The notes: generated by a model from the sequence alone, not told the origin. Positions 7,373 through 14,117 are shown, numbered from the stretch's first letter. The stretch is 18,726 bases of DNA from Methyloligella sp. (GCA_027058255.1 JALUTE010000544.1:1-18726); one strand, 5' to 3'. Translations and numbers: made by a program.

Positions 7373-8494
7373 ATGAATTTCGAGGAGCATGCGGCAAAGG
7401 CCCTGCTGGCGGCGGCCGGCCTTGCGGTGCCGCGCGGAGCGCTGGCCGCAACGGCAGAGGAGGCCGCGAGCATCGCCGAAGGGCTCGGGCCCTCAGTGGT
7501 CAAGGCCCAGGTGCCCACGGGTAAGCGCGGCAAGGCGGGCGGGATCGCGCTCGCGGCCACGCCGCGGGAAGCCGAGGCCGCGGCCCGGCGCATCCTCGGC
7601 ATGGAGATCGGCCCCTATCGGGTCTCGCGGGTGCTGGTGGAGGAGCAGGTCCCGATCCGGCAGGAGTACTATGCCGCCGTTCTGAACGATGCGCGCAGCC
7701 GCGGGCCGATGATCCTCTTCTCCAGCGAGGGGGGGATGGATATCGAGGAGATCGCCGCCAGGCATCCGGAAAAGCTCTCCCGCATCACCCTCGATATCCG
7801 CGAGGAGCCCGACGAGGCGCGGCTGGCGGCGGCTCTGCCCGCCCTCGCGGCGGTCGATACCGCGTCGATCGCCGCATTTCTCGCGCGTCTCTATTCGGCC
7901 TATCGGGCGAACGACGCCGAGCTTCTCGAGGTCAACCCCCTGGCGCTCACCGAGGACGGGCGGCTCATCGCCCTCGACGGCAAGTTCACCCTCGACGACT
8001 CCGCCATCGCGCGCCAGAGCGCCCTTGCCGAGCAGGGCGCGGAGGAGAGGCTGACCGCATTGGAGCGCAGGGCGAAGGCGCTCCATCTCAAATATGTCGA
8101 GCTCGATGGCGATGTGGGCATCCTCGCCAATGGCGCGGGGCTGACCATGGCCACCATGGATGTGGTGAGGCACTATGGCGGGCGGCCGGCGAACTTTCTC
8201 GAGATCGGTGGGGAGGCCTACACGCTGGGGCGCGAGGCGCTGGGCCTGGTGCTCGACGATCCGAAGGTCAAATCCCTGCTCGTGAATTTCTGCGGCGCGT
8301 TCGCCCGCACCGACGTGATGACCGAGGGCATCGTGGAGGCCTGGCGGGCGCTCGAGCCGCGCCTTCCCGTCTTCTTCACCATCCATGGAACGGGCGAGCG
8401 CGAAGCCATCGCCATGGTGCGCGAGCGGCTCGGCATCGAGCCCTTCGACATCATGGACGATGCGGTCAAGGCGGCGATCGAGGCGGCGAAGTGA
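7373..8494 (+). CDS. ADP-forming acyl-CoA ligase beta subunit (SucC-like, ATP-grasp), probable sulfoacetate-CoA ligase
   Basis: A 373-residue ATP-grasp protein, slightly shorter than succinyl-CoA synthetase beta (about 390). It has the N-terminal ATP-grasp lobe with VVKAQVPTGKRGKAGGI (about residues 42-58), the Mg-binding ELLEVNPLALTEDG then ALDGKF (about 182-204), and the C-terminal domain starting DGDVGILANGAGLTMATMD, followed by PANFLEIGGEA and VNFCGAFARTDVM. With the alpha subunit it couples ATP hydrolysis to CoA thioester formation from a carboxylate. It is not the TCA enzyme, because it sits in a catabolic operon beside an acylating dehydrogenase and xsc. Malate-CoA ligase (MtkA) is the closest alternative family, but no serine-cycle genes are present. 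It overlaps the alpha-subunit start by 4 bp. Confidence 0.85.
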   Translation: MNFEEHAAKALLAAAGLAVPRGALAATAEEAASIAEGLGPSVVKAQVPTGKRGKAGGIALAATPREAEAAARRILGMEIGPYRVSRVLVEEQVPIRQEYYAAVLNDARSRGPMILFSSEGGMDIEEIAARHPEKLSRITLDIREEPDEARLAAALPALAAVDTASIAAFLARLYSAYRANDAELLEVNPLALTEDGRLIALDGKFTLDDSAIARQSALAEQGAEERLTALERRAKALHLKYVELDGDVGILANGAGLTMATMDVVRHYGGRPANFLEIGGEAYTLGREALGLVLDDPKVKSLLVNFCGAFARTDVMTEGIVEAWRALEPRLPVFFTIHGTGEREAIAMVRERLGIEPFDIMDDAVKAAIEAAK

Positions 8495-9354
8495 TTGTAC
8501 GTGGCAATGAGACGGTGCTCGTTCAGGGCATTACCGGCAAGCAGGGCACGTTCTGGAGCACCCGCATGCGCGACTATGGCACGCGCATCATCGGCGGGGT
8601 CAATCCGAAGAAGGCGGGCACGATGCATCTCGATGTGCCGATCTTCGCATCGGCCCGGGAGGCCGCCGCCGAGGCGCGGCCCGACGTCTCGGTCCTCTTC
8701 ATCCCGCCGCTCGCCACCAAGGCCGCCGTGCTCGATGCCATCGCGGCCGGCATCCGCAAGATCGTGGTTCTCGCCGAGCATGTTCCCGTTCACGACGTGA
8801 TGTATTTCCTCGCCGCCGCCCGCGAGGCCGGGGCGCAGGTCATCGGCCCCAACACGGTCGGCGTGGTGACGCCGGGCGAGTGCTTCGTGGGCTTCATGCC
8901 GGCGTTCAACGAGCAGGTGTTCCGGCCCGGCGGCGTCGGCGTCATCTCCCGCTCGGGCAGCCTCGGCACGCTGATCTGCCTCAACATCGTTCAGGCGGGC
9001 CTCGGCATATCCGCCTTCATCGGCATTGGCGGCGATCCCGTCGTGGGAACCACGACCCGGGACGCGCTTGCCACACTCGAGGCGGACGAGCGCACCCGGG
9101 CGGTCGCCCTCGTGGGCGAGATCGGCGGCACCATGGAGGAGGAGGCGAGCGACTATGCCGCGACCATGACCAAGCCCGTTGCCGCCTTCATCGCCGGCGC
9201 CGCCTCGCCGCCGAACAAGAAGATGGGGCATGCCGGCGCCATCGTAACCGGCTCGATGGGCTCATATGCGTCCAAGAAGGCGGCGCTGGAGCGGGCCGGC
9301 ATCACGGTTGCGCCCACGCCCTCGGGCATCGCCGCGGCGCTGGCGGGCGCGTGA
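8491..9354 (+). CDS. ADP-forming acyl-CoA ligase alpha subunit (SucD-like), probable sulfoacetate-CoA ligase
   Basis: A 287-residue protein starting with GTG inside the end of the beta-subunit gene (GTGA overlap), so the subunits are translationally coupled in equal amounts. The N-terminal CoA-binding domain shows VQGITGKQGTFWSTRM and then YGTRIIGGVNPKKAG, both close to SucD. The ligase domain carries IGPNTVGVVTPGE and VISRSGSLGTL. The phosphohistidine is H247 in NKKMGHAGAIV, equivalent to the active-site His of SucD. The intact His and the full length show that a working phosphoryl-transfer enzyme is possible. The acyl substrate is inferred from the flanking sauS-like and xsc genes as sulfoacetate. 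MtkB (malate-CoA ligase) is the alternative. Confidence 0.85.
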   Translation: MIVRGNETVLVQGITGKQGTFWSTRMRDYGTRIIGGVNPKKAGTMHLDVPIFASAREAAAEARPDVSVLFIPPLATKAAVLDAIAAGIRKIVVLAEHVPVHDVMYFLAAAREAGAQVIGPNTVGVVTPGECFVGFMPAFNEQVFRPGGVGVISRSGSLGTLICLNIVQAGLGISAFIGIGGDPVVGTTTRDALATLEADERTRAVALVGEIGGTMEEEASDYAATMTKPVAAFIAGAASPPNKKMGHAGAIVTGSMGSYASKKAALERAGITVAPTPSGIAAALAGA

Positions 9355-9408
9355 GGGGCGCTCCCATACTCGTTTCGGAACCGGAAAGATCGTGCAAAGG
9401 ACAGCATC

Positions 9409-11178
9409 ATGAAGATGACCACCGAGGAGGCCTTCATCAAGGTCTTGCAGATGCATGGGATCGAGCATGCCTTCGGCATCATCGGCTCGGCCATGATGCC
9501 GATCTCGGACCTGTTTCCGAAGGCGGGGATCACCTTCTGGGACTGCGCCCATGAATGCAATGCCGGAATGATGGCCGACGGCTATACGCGGGCGACGGGC
9601 AGGATCTGCATGGCCGTCGCCCAGAACGGGCCCGGCATCACCAATTTCGTCACCCCCATCAAGACCGCCTATTGGAACCACACGCCGCTGCTCCTGGTCA
9701 CGCCGCAGGCCGCCAACAAGACCATCGGACAGGGGGGCTTCCAGGAGGTGGAGCAGATGGCCCTCTTCGAGGACATGGTCTGCTACCAGGAGGAGGTGCG
9801 CGACCCGGCGCGCATGGCGGAGGTGCTCAACCGGGTGATCGAGAAGGCCATCCGGTCCTCGGCGCCGGCGCAGATCAACGTCCCGCGCGACATGTGGACC
9901 CGGGTCATCGACATCGAGCTTCCCCAGATCGTGCGCATCGAGCCCTCCCCCGGCCATCCCGCCGCCATCGCCGAGGCGGCCCGCCTCCTCTCCGCGGCCG
10001 CCTTTCCGGTCATCCTCTCGGGCGCCGGCGTCGTCATCGGCAATGCGGTGAGCGCGTGCGTCGCGCTCGCCGAGCGTCTCGATGCGCCGGTGTGCAACAG
10101 CTACCAGCATAATGACAGCTTTCCCGGCAGCCATCCGCTCGCGGTCGGCCCCCTCGGCTATAACGGCTCGCGCGCCGCCATGGAGCTGATCGCCAAGGCC
10201 GATGTCGTGCTCGCTTTGGGCACGCGGCTCAACCCCTTCTCGACCCTGCCGGGCTACGGGATCGAGTACTGGCCGGAGGGCGCGAAGATCATCCAGGTGG
10301 ACATGAACCCGGACCGCATCGGCCTCACCAAGAGGGTGACGGTGGGCATTTGCGGCGATGCGCGCCTCGTTGCCGAGCAGCTCCTGGCCGCGCTCTCCCC
10401 TGAGGCGGGCGATGCGGGCCGGGAGGAGCGCAAGGCCCTCATCCACAAGACCAAATCCGCCTGGCTGCAAGCGCTGAGCAGCATGGATCACGAGGAGGAC
10501 GACCCGGGCACGACCTGGAACGAGCGCGCCCGCAAGCGCGAGCCGGAGCTCATGTCCCCGCGCCAGGCGTGGCGCGCCATCCAGGCCGCGCTTCCCGAGG
10601 ATGCCATCATCTCCACCGATATCGGCAACAATTGCGCCATCGGGAACGCCTATCCCACCTTCGAGAAGCCGCGAAAATATCTCGCCCCCGGCATGTTCGG
10701 CCCCTGCGGATACGGCTTTCCGGCGATTTTGGGCGCCAAGATCGGCTGCCCCGATACGCCGGTGGTGGGCTTTGCGGGCGATGGCGCCTTCGGCATCTCC
10801 ATGAACGAGATGACCGCCTGCGGGCGTGACGACTGGCCCGCCATCACCATGGTGATTTTCCGCAACTATCAATGGGGGGCGGAGAAGCGCAACACCACGC
10901 TCTGGTACAATGACAATTTCGTGGGCACGGAGCTCGATCGCGATGTCAGCTATGCAGCCATTGCCGAGGCGTGCGGGACGAAAGGCGTCACGGTGGCAAG
11001 CATGGACGACCTCACGGCGGCGCTCAAGGACGCGATCGCGGCGCAGGCACAGGGCGAGACCACCTTCATCGAGGTGCTGCTCAATCAGGAGCTTGGCGAG
11101 CCCTTCCGGCGCGATGCCATGACTGCGCCGGTGGAGGTTGCGGGCATCGACCCCGGGGACATGCGCCGCCAGCCATAG
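9409..11178 (+). CDS. xsc: Sulfoacetaldehyde acetyltransferase
   Basis: A 589-residue thiamine-diphosphate enzyme of the Xsc family, full length. It catalyses phosphate-dependent cleavage of sulfoacetaldehyde into acetyl phosphate and sulfite in the cytoplasm. The activating glutamate is E49 in CAHECNAGMMADGY. The N-terminal opening MKMTTEEAFIKVLQMHGIEH and the region PGITNFVTPIKTAYWNHTPL are strongly Xsc-like. The ThDP/Mg motif is GDGAFGISMNEMTACGRDDW and ends at the VIFRN Asn, followed by YQWGAEKRNTTLWYNDNFVGTEL. AAAGGAC precedes the ATG. Known Xsc genes serve taurine, sulfoacetate, isethionate and sulfolactate breakdown. Here no taurine or isethionate dehydrogenase is nearby, while a CoA ligase and acylating dehydrogenase are, so sulfoacetate is the likely source of the aldehyde. 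Confidence 0.95.
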   Translation: MKMTTEEAFIKVLQMHGIEHAFGIIGSAMMPISDLFPKAGITFWDCAHECNAGMMADGYTRATGRICMAVAQNGPGITNFVTPIKTAYWNHTPLLLVTPQAANKTIGQGGFQEVEQMALFEDMVCYQEEVRDPARMAEVLNRVIEKAIRSSAPAQINVPRDMWTRVIDIELPQIVRIEPSPGHPAAIAEAARLLSAAAFPVILSGAGVVIGNAVSACVALAERLDAPVCNSYQHNDSFPGSHPLAVGPLGYNGSRAAMELIAKADVVLALGTRLNPFSTLPGYGIEYWPEGAKIIQVDMNPDRIGLTKRVTVGICGDARLVAEQLLAALSPEAGDAGREERKALIHKTKSAWLQALSSMDHEEDDPGTTWNERARKREPELMSPRQAWRAIQAALPEDAIISTDIGNNCAIGNAYPTFEKPRKYLAPGMFGPCGYGFPAILGAKIGCPDTPVVGFAGDGAFGISMNEMTACGRDDWPAITMVIFRNYQWGAEKRNTTLWYNDNFVGTELDRDVSYAAIAEACGTKGVTVASMDDLTAALKDAIAAQAQGETTFIEVLLNQELGEPFRRDAMTAPVEVAGIDPGDMRRQP

Positions 11179-11274
11179 GCCGGCCTTGGGGGCGGCCTTC
11201 CAGCGCAAGCGAGCCGAAGGGGCGGAGGCGCACGGGGCGCGGCGCGAGGCGCGGAGGCGGAGGGCAGAGGAGCC

Positions 11275-12522
11275 ATGACGGACGCGCAAGCACGCCGCAT
11301 CCTCACGGTCAATGCCGGCTCCTCGAGCCTGAAATTCGCCGTCCATGAGCGCGTCGGCGAGCCGGGAGGAAGAGCGCCGGTGACGCTTTTGCGGGGCGAG
11401 GTGCGCGACATCGGCCGCCAGCCCTCGTTCCACTACCGGATCAATGCGCCGGTCTCCGGGGCGGGGGACGATCCGGCAGCGGAGACCATCGACCGGCAAA
11501 GGCTCGCGAGTCACGAGCAGGCCCTGCGCGCGGTGCTCGATTGGCTCGATGGCCTGGGCCTGCCGCTCGGCAGCCTTGCCGGCGCGGGGCACCGGGTCGT
11601 GCATGGAGGCTCCCGCTTCACCGCGCCCCAGCCGATCACCGAGGAGGTGATCGCGGCTCTGCGCGCCTGCGAGCCCCTGGCACCGCATCACATGCCGCAC
11701 AATATCGGGGCCATTCTCGCCTTGCAGGCGCATGCCCCGGACCTGCCCCAGGTGGCGTGCTTCGATACCGCTTTCCACGCGACCCAGCCCGCTGTCGAGA
11801 CCCATTTGCCGCTGCCCGGCACATGGTTCGCGCGCGGCATTCGCCGCTATGGCTTTCACGGGCTCAATTACGAGCATGTGGTGCACGCCCTGCCCCGGCT
11901 CTCGGGCGCGGGCCTGCCCGAGCGTCTGGTCGTGCTGCATCTTGGCAATGGCGCGAGCGCCTGCGCCATCCGGGCCGGCCGGAGCATCGCCACCTCCATG
12001 GGCTTCTCCACCATTGACGGGCTCCTCATGGGAACGCGCTCCGGCGCCATCGACCCGGGCGTTCTCCTGCATCTGCTGAAGGCCGAGGGGCTGGATGTCG
12101 ATGCGCTCGAGGACCTTCTCTACAATCGCGCCGGGCTGCTCGGCGTGTCCGGCATCTCGAGCGACATGCGCACCCTGCTTGCCGACGGCTCGCCGGAGGC
12201 GCGCCTCGCCGTGGAGATGTTCTGCCATCGCGCGGCGCGCCATGTCGGCGCGTTCCTGCCTGCGCTCGGCGGGCTCGATGCGCTCGTCTTCACCGGAGGC
12301 ATCGGCGAGAATGCGCCGGAGGTGAGGGCGCGCATTCTCGATGCCCTGGCCTGTTTCGGCATCGCCTGGGACGCGGATGCCAATGCGGCGGGGCGGGCGG
12401 ACATTGCGCGCCCCGGCTCTGCGGTCCGGGTGTGGATCGTGCCGGCCAATGAGGAGCTCACCATCGCCCGCCAGACCTTCGCCCTGCTCGACGGGCAGGC
12501 CCTGCGCTCCCAGGTCCGATAA
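11275..12522 (+). CDS. ackA: Acetate kinase
   Basis: A 415-residue ASKHA-fold kinase with all the acetate-kinase marks: VNAGSSSLKFAV near residue 11, GHRVVHGG near 104, CFDTAFH (catalytic Asp) near 163, RRYGFHGLNYEHV, HLGNGASACAI, MGFSTIDGLLMGTRSGAIDP, GISSDMR and FTGGIGENAPEVR. It transfers the phosphate of acetyl phosphate to ADP, giving acetate and ATP. It lies 96 bp after xsc in the same direction, with AGAGGAG before the ATG, so it most likely consumes the acetyl phosphate made by Xsc. Phosphate acetyltransferase is the more usual partner of Xsc and is absent here. Propionate or butyrate kinase is less likely given the context. No convincing terminator follows the stop codon. Confidence 0.93.
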   Translation: MTDAQARRILTVNAGSSSLKFAVHERVGEPGGRAPVTLLRGEVRDIGRQPSFHYRINAPVSGAGDDPAAETIDRQRLASHEQALRAVLDWLDGLGLPLGSLAGAGHRVVHGGSRFTAPQPITEEVIAALRACEPLAPHHMPHNIGAILALQAHAPDLPQVACFDTAFHATQPAVETHLPLPGTWFARGIRRYGFHGLNYEHVVHALPRLSGAGLPERLVVLHLGNGASACAIRAGRSIATSMGFSTIDGLLMGTRSGAIDPGVLLHLLKAEGLDVDALEDLLYNRAGLLGVSGISSDMRTLLADGSPEARLAVEMFCHRAARHVGAFLPALGGLDALVFTGGIGENAPEVRARILDALACFGIAWDADANAAGRADIARPGSAVRVWIVPANEELTIARQTFALLDGQALRSQVR

Positions 12523-12623
12523 CGGCGCGGCCAAGAGGGCCTCTCGAGGGCCGGCGTCGGATGCCCGGCGGCCGGATCTGGCTGGCTCGCCCCTCCGGTT
12601 ATGCCCCTCGTGCGCAATCGAAA

Positions 12624-12751
12624 CCACGTCATTGCCGCGCTCGACGCGGCAATCCAGAGCGGCAACCGCCGTGCTTGCGACCCTGGATGCCCGTGTCACG
12701 CACGGGCATGACGAAGGAGTGGCGCGGGCCGAGGCGGAGCGTCGGCGCCGG
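12624..12751 (+). repeat. Folded intergenic repeat, copy 1 (cloverleaf-like palindromic element)
   Basis: The core is 12624-12716. CGTCAT (12627-12632) pairs with ATGACG (12708-12713) as an outer stem. Inside are a 9-bp hairpin ATTGCCGCG-ctcga-CGCGGCAAT (12631-12653), an inverted pair ATCCAG (12652-12657) and CTGGAT (12683-12688), and a second 9-bp hairpin ATGCCCGTG-tcacg-CACGGGCAT (12687-12709). The core and a following gccgaggcggagcg block recur at 12786-12910. The layout resembles the rhizobial intergenic mosaic or REP-type families. The assignment to a named family is from memory of their general form. Confidence 0.8.
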
Positions 12752-12785
12752 TGCGGTTCTCTTTCCAACACCCCGCTGCATCCCC

Positions 12786-12910
12786 CCACGTCATTGCCGC
12801 GCTCGACGCGGCAATCCAGAGCAGCGGCCGCCGTGCTTGCGGCCCTGGATGCCCGTGTCACGCACGGGCATGACGAAGAGGGGGCCGCCGAGGCGGAGCG
12901 TTGGCGCCGG
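12786..12910 (+). repeat. Folded intergenic repeat, copy 2 (direct repeat of copy 1)
   Basis: This is a direct copy of the element at 12624-12751, with the core at 12786-12878 offset by exactly 162 bp. Both 9-bp hairpins, their 5-nt loops and the outer CGTCAT/ATGACG ends are identical. The few differences fall in the unpaired middle (for example agcagcggccgcc against agcggcaaccgcc). After the core the copies are out of step by 3 bp and then share the gccgaggcggagcg block and a GGCGCCGG. The gap 12523-12959 holds nothing else that can be named. Confidence 0.8.
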
Positions 12911-12959
12911 CGTTGGAGATGGATGTCTGCCTGCGAGGGCCGTTGATTGTCTCTGGGGA

Positions 12960-13505
12960 TCAGTCGCGGAACGCGCTTTGCAGGCGCTGCCATTGCGCGC
13001 CCACCGGATTGCCCTTCGCGCCCGGTGCGGCGCCCTCCTGCTCCAGGAGCCGGGCGAGCTTCACCACGCGGTCGTGAATGTCGTAGCTCGCCTCGATCAG
13101 GCGCTTCAGGTCGCCGGGCAGGGCATCGAAGCCCGGAACATGGCCGGGCCGGGCGATGGTCTCGAGGCGGATGCGCGCCAGCCGCTCTGCCGCCTCCTGC
13201 CTGTCCATCTCGCCTTCGACCACGGCGAGATGCATGACCAGCCATGAGCCCAGATGCATCAGCCGGGTGGTGAGGCGAATGCTCTCGCTGGCATAGACCC
13301 GCAGCGCCTCGCCGGTGAGGCCCGCAGCCTGGCGCCGCCCGGGTCCGTCGAGATAGTTGGCCGTCTCCTCGACCAGGGCGAGGCCCTCGCGGCACAGCTC
13401 GCGAAAATGCCGGGACTGCAAGTAGGTCCTGGCGAAGCAAATCGCATGCTCGTCACGCGCTGCTGCCGGATCGGGACCCGTGCCACCATTCATCGCATTA
13501 CTCAC
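12960..13505 (-). CDS. rcdA: DUF1465 family protein, RcdA-type cell-cycle proteolysis adaptor
   Basis: A 181-residue, mostly helical cytoplasmic protein. The family core is clear: FARTYLQSRHFRELCREGLA, then LVEETANYLDGPGRRQAA, then YASESIRLTTRLMHLGSWLV and AVVEGEMDRQEA. In Caulobacter, RcdA binds CpdR-primed ClpXP, bridges to PopA and delivers CtrA and other regulators for degradation at the G1-S transition. Orthologues occur across alphaproteobacteria. The GTG at 13505 is favoured because GGGGA lies about 9-12 bp upstream. An ATG four codons in (13493) is possible. The C-terminus is rich in Glu, Gly and Ala, as in the disordered tail of the family. Its position beside a CtrA-box small-RNA locus fits a cell-cycle role. 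Confidence 0.85.
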   Translation of the reverse strand: MSNAMNGGTGPDPAAARDEHAICFARTYLQSRHFRELCREGLALVEETANYLDGPGRRQAAGLTGEALRVYASESIRLTTRLMHLGSWLVMHLAVVEGEMDRQEAAERLARIRLETIARPGHVPGFDALPGDLKRLIEASYDIHDRVVKLARLLEQEGAAPGAKGNPVGAQWQRLQSAFRD

Positions 13506-13575
13506 TCGAACATCCCCGCCGTGCTCGCACTAACCGACAATCGGGGCCGGCGCCCGGGGCACGCATACCAACCCG

Positions 13576-13604
13576 ATCATAACCCAAAGCTCCGCGGCCC
13601 CAAC
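13576..13604 (-). promoter_or_regulatory. Candidate rcdA promoter
   Basis: On the minus strand a TTGGGG is followed by a 16-bp spacer and TATGAT, about 70-75 bp upstream of the rcdA GTG. The TATGAT is a good alphaproteobacterial -10, but the -35 is weak. A lone GTTAAC (13623-13628) just upstream could be a CtrA half-site, but its partner half is poor. Confidence 0.35.
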
Positions 13605-13701
13605 CCCTTTTCCCGCACAAGCGTTAACTCGCCGTTTCCTCGGCCGCAATCTGCCGGGCCGAGAGGTGGCACGGGAAATGGGACAGGAGAAGGCGGCACA
13701 C

Positions 13702-13730
13702 AAAAAAAGAGCCGCTTCGGAGAGCGGCTC
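13702..13730 (-). terminator. Rho-independent terminator of the candidate small RNA
   Basis: Read on the minus strand, GAGCCGCT and AGCGGCTC form a perfect 8-bp stem with a 6-nt loop (CTCCGA), followed at once by seven T residues. This is the strongest intrinsic terminator in the window. It points away from DUF1192 and toward rcdA, about 200 bp before the rcdA start, with only the small-RNA segment between it and the nearest promoter. Confidence 0.88.
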
Positions 13731-13795
13731 AGGAGTTAACAGGGAGGCGTCAAACAGAGTGGACAGGAGCCACTCGGCATCCAGATGACTGGATG
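13702..13795 (-). ncRNA. Candidate CtrA-linked trans-acting small RNA (about 94 nt, three hairpins)
   Basis: The predicted transcript starts about 6 nt after the TATGAT at 13801-13806 and ends in the T-run at 13702-13708. Hairpin 1 is CATCCAG-tcat-CTGGATG (13778-13795). Hairpin 2 is GAGTGG-ctcctgt-CCACTC (13757-13775). A pyrimidine-rich single-stranded linker with CCTCCC and ACTCCT follows, and then the terminator hairpin. Loop 2 and the linker carry CTCCT/CCTCC stretches that could pair with Shine-Dalgarno sequences, as in rhizobial trans-acting RNAs. The size and three-hairpin plan recall EcpR1 of Sinorhizobium, an about 100-nt RNA that affects gcrA and dnaA mRNAs. That likeness is from memory and no alignment was made. 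A protein reading is unlikely because the only ORF crosses the terminator. Confidence 0.65.
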
Positions 13796-13800
13796 AGGTG

Positions 13801-13833
13801 ATCATAGTGGGGAAGTTGCTAACGAAGGGTTAA
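13801..13833 (-). promoter_or_regulatory. CtrA-box promoter of the candidate small RNA
   Basis: On the minus strand TTAA-N7-TTAG (plus-strand 13819-13833) matches the CtrA consensus TTAA-N7-TTAA at seven of eight fixed positions. The box is followed 12 bp later by TATGAT (plus-strand 13801-13806). The -35 position expected for a 17-bp spacer falls inside the box, which is the usual layout of CtrA-activated promoters. It is upstream of the hairpin-rich segment and not of any credible ORF. Confidence 0.65.
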
Positions 13834-13835
13834 TG

Positions 13836-13856
13836 AAAAACGGAATCTTTCCCGTT
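13836..13856 (-). terminator. Weak intrinsic terminator after DUF1192
   Basis: Read on the minus strand, AACGGGAA and TTCCGTT pair as a 7-bp stem with one bulged G and an AGA loop, running into five T residues. It lies 22 bp after the DUF1192 stop codon and immediately before the CtrA box, so it would insulate the small RNA from the lysC-ptsP-DUF1192 transcript. Confidence 0.45.
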
Positions 13857-13877
13857 GCTCCGATCCGACCCGCGCGC

Positions 13878-14078
13878 TCACGAGGAGCCCTTGAAAATGG
13901 CGTCGGCCTCGGTCTGGTGGGCGCGCTTTCTCGCAAGCTCCGCCTCGACGCGGGCGATCTCCGCCTTGAGATCGGCAATGCGGGCCTCGAGCTCCGCCAC
14001 CGAGAGGGCCCCCAGATCCTCGCCCAGCAATTGCGGCCGGCCCCGCACCGGCTCCAGATCGTCCCTGTCATCGCCCAT
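13878..14078 (-). CDS. DUF1192 domain protein, small coiled-coil
   Basis: A 66-residue protein matching the short DUF1192 family of alphaproteobacteria. The core is LGALSVAELEARIADLKAEI then ARVEAELARKRA, a heptad pattern predicting a single coiled coil, followed by a short tail ending IFKGSS. The ATG at 14078 has AGGAGG about 9 bp upstream. The stop of ptsP lies 39 bp upstream on the same strand, so the two are probably cotranscribed. The function is unknown, and no catalytic residue or signal peptide is seen. Its conserved position next to ptsP or rcdA-type genes is the only hint to its role. Confidence 0.85.
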   Translation of the reverse strand: MGDDRDDLEPVRGRPQLLGEDLGALSVAELEARIADLKAEIARVEAELARKRAHQTEADAIFKGSS

Positions 14079-14117
14079 CGCCTCGCCCTCCTCTGCAAAG
14101 GCCCGCGCCTCGAGTTT

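Noticed and set aside
7373..9354. Reading the ligase pair as succinyl-CoA synthetase or malate-CoA ligase
   Set aside because: The folds are shared, but no TCA or serine-cycle gene is adjacent, and the pair is locked between an acylating aldehyde dehydrogenase and xsc. It is kept as an alternative, not as the call.
12341..12946. Plus-strand ORF running from ackA through both repeats, with internally repeated protein sequence
   Set aside because: The protein repetition is only the translation of the two DNA repeats. The frame begins inside ackA and has no ribosome site or domain.
9262..13440. Very long minus-strand open frame (1392 codons) antisense to xsc and ackA
   Set aside because: It has arginine/glycine/alanine-rich composition without domains and lies opposite two clearly recognised genes. 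It is a high-GC antisense shadow.
13530..13805. 91-codon minus-strand ORF starting ATG at 13805 over the small-RNA locus
   Set aside because: Its ATG lies in the -10 element, and the frame crosses the strong terminator at 13702-13730. The structural reading as an RNA explains the segment better.
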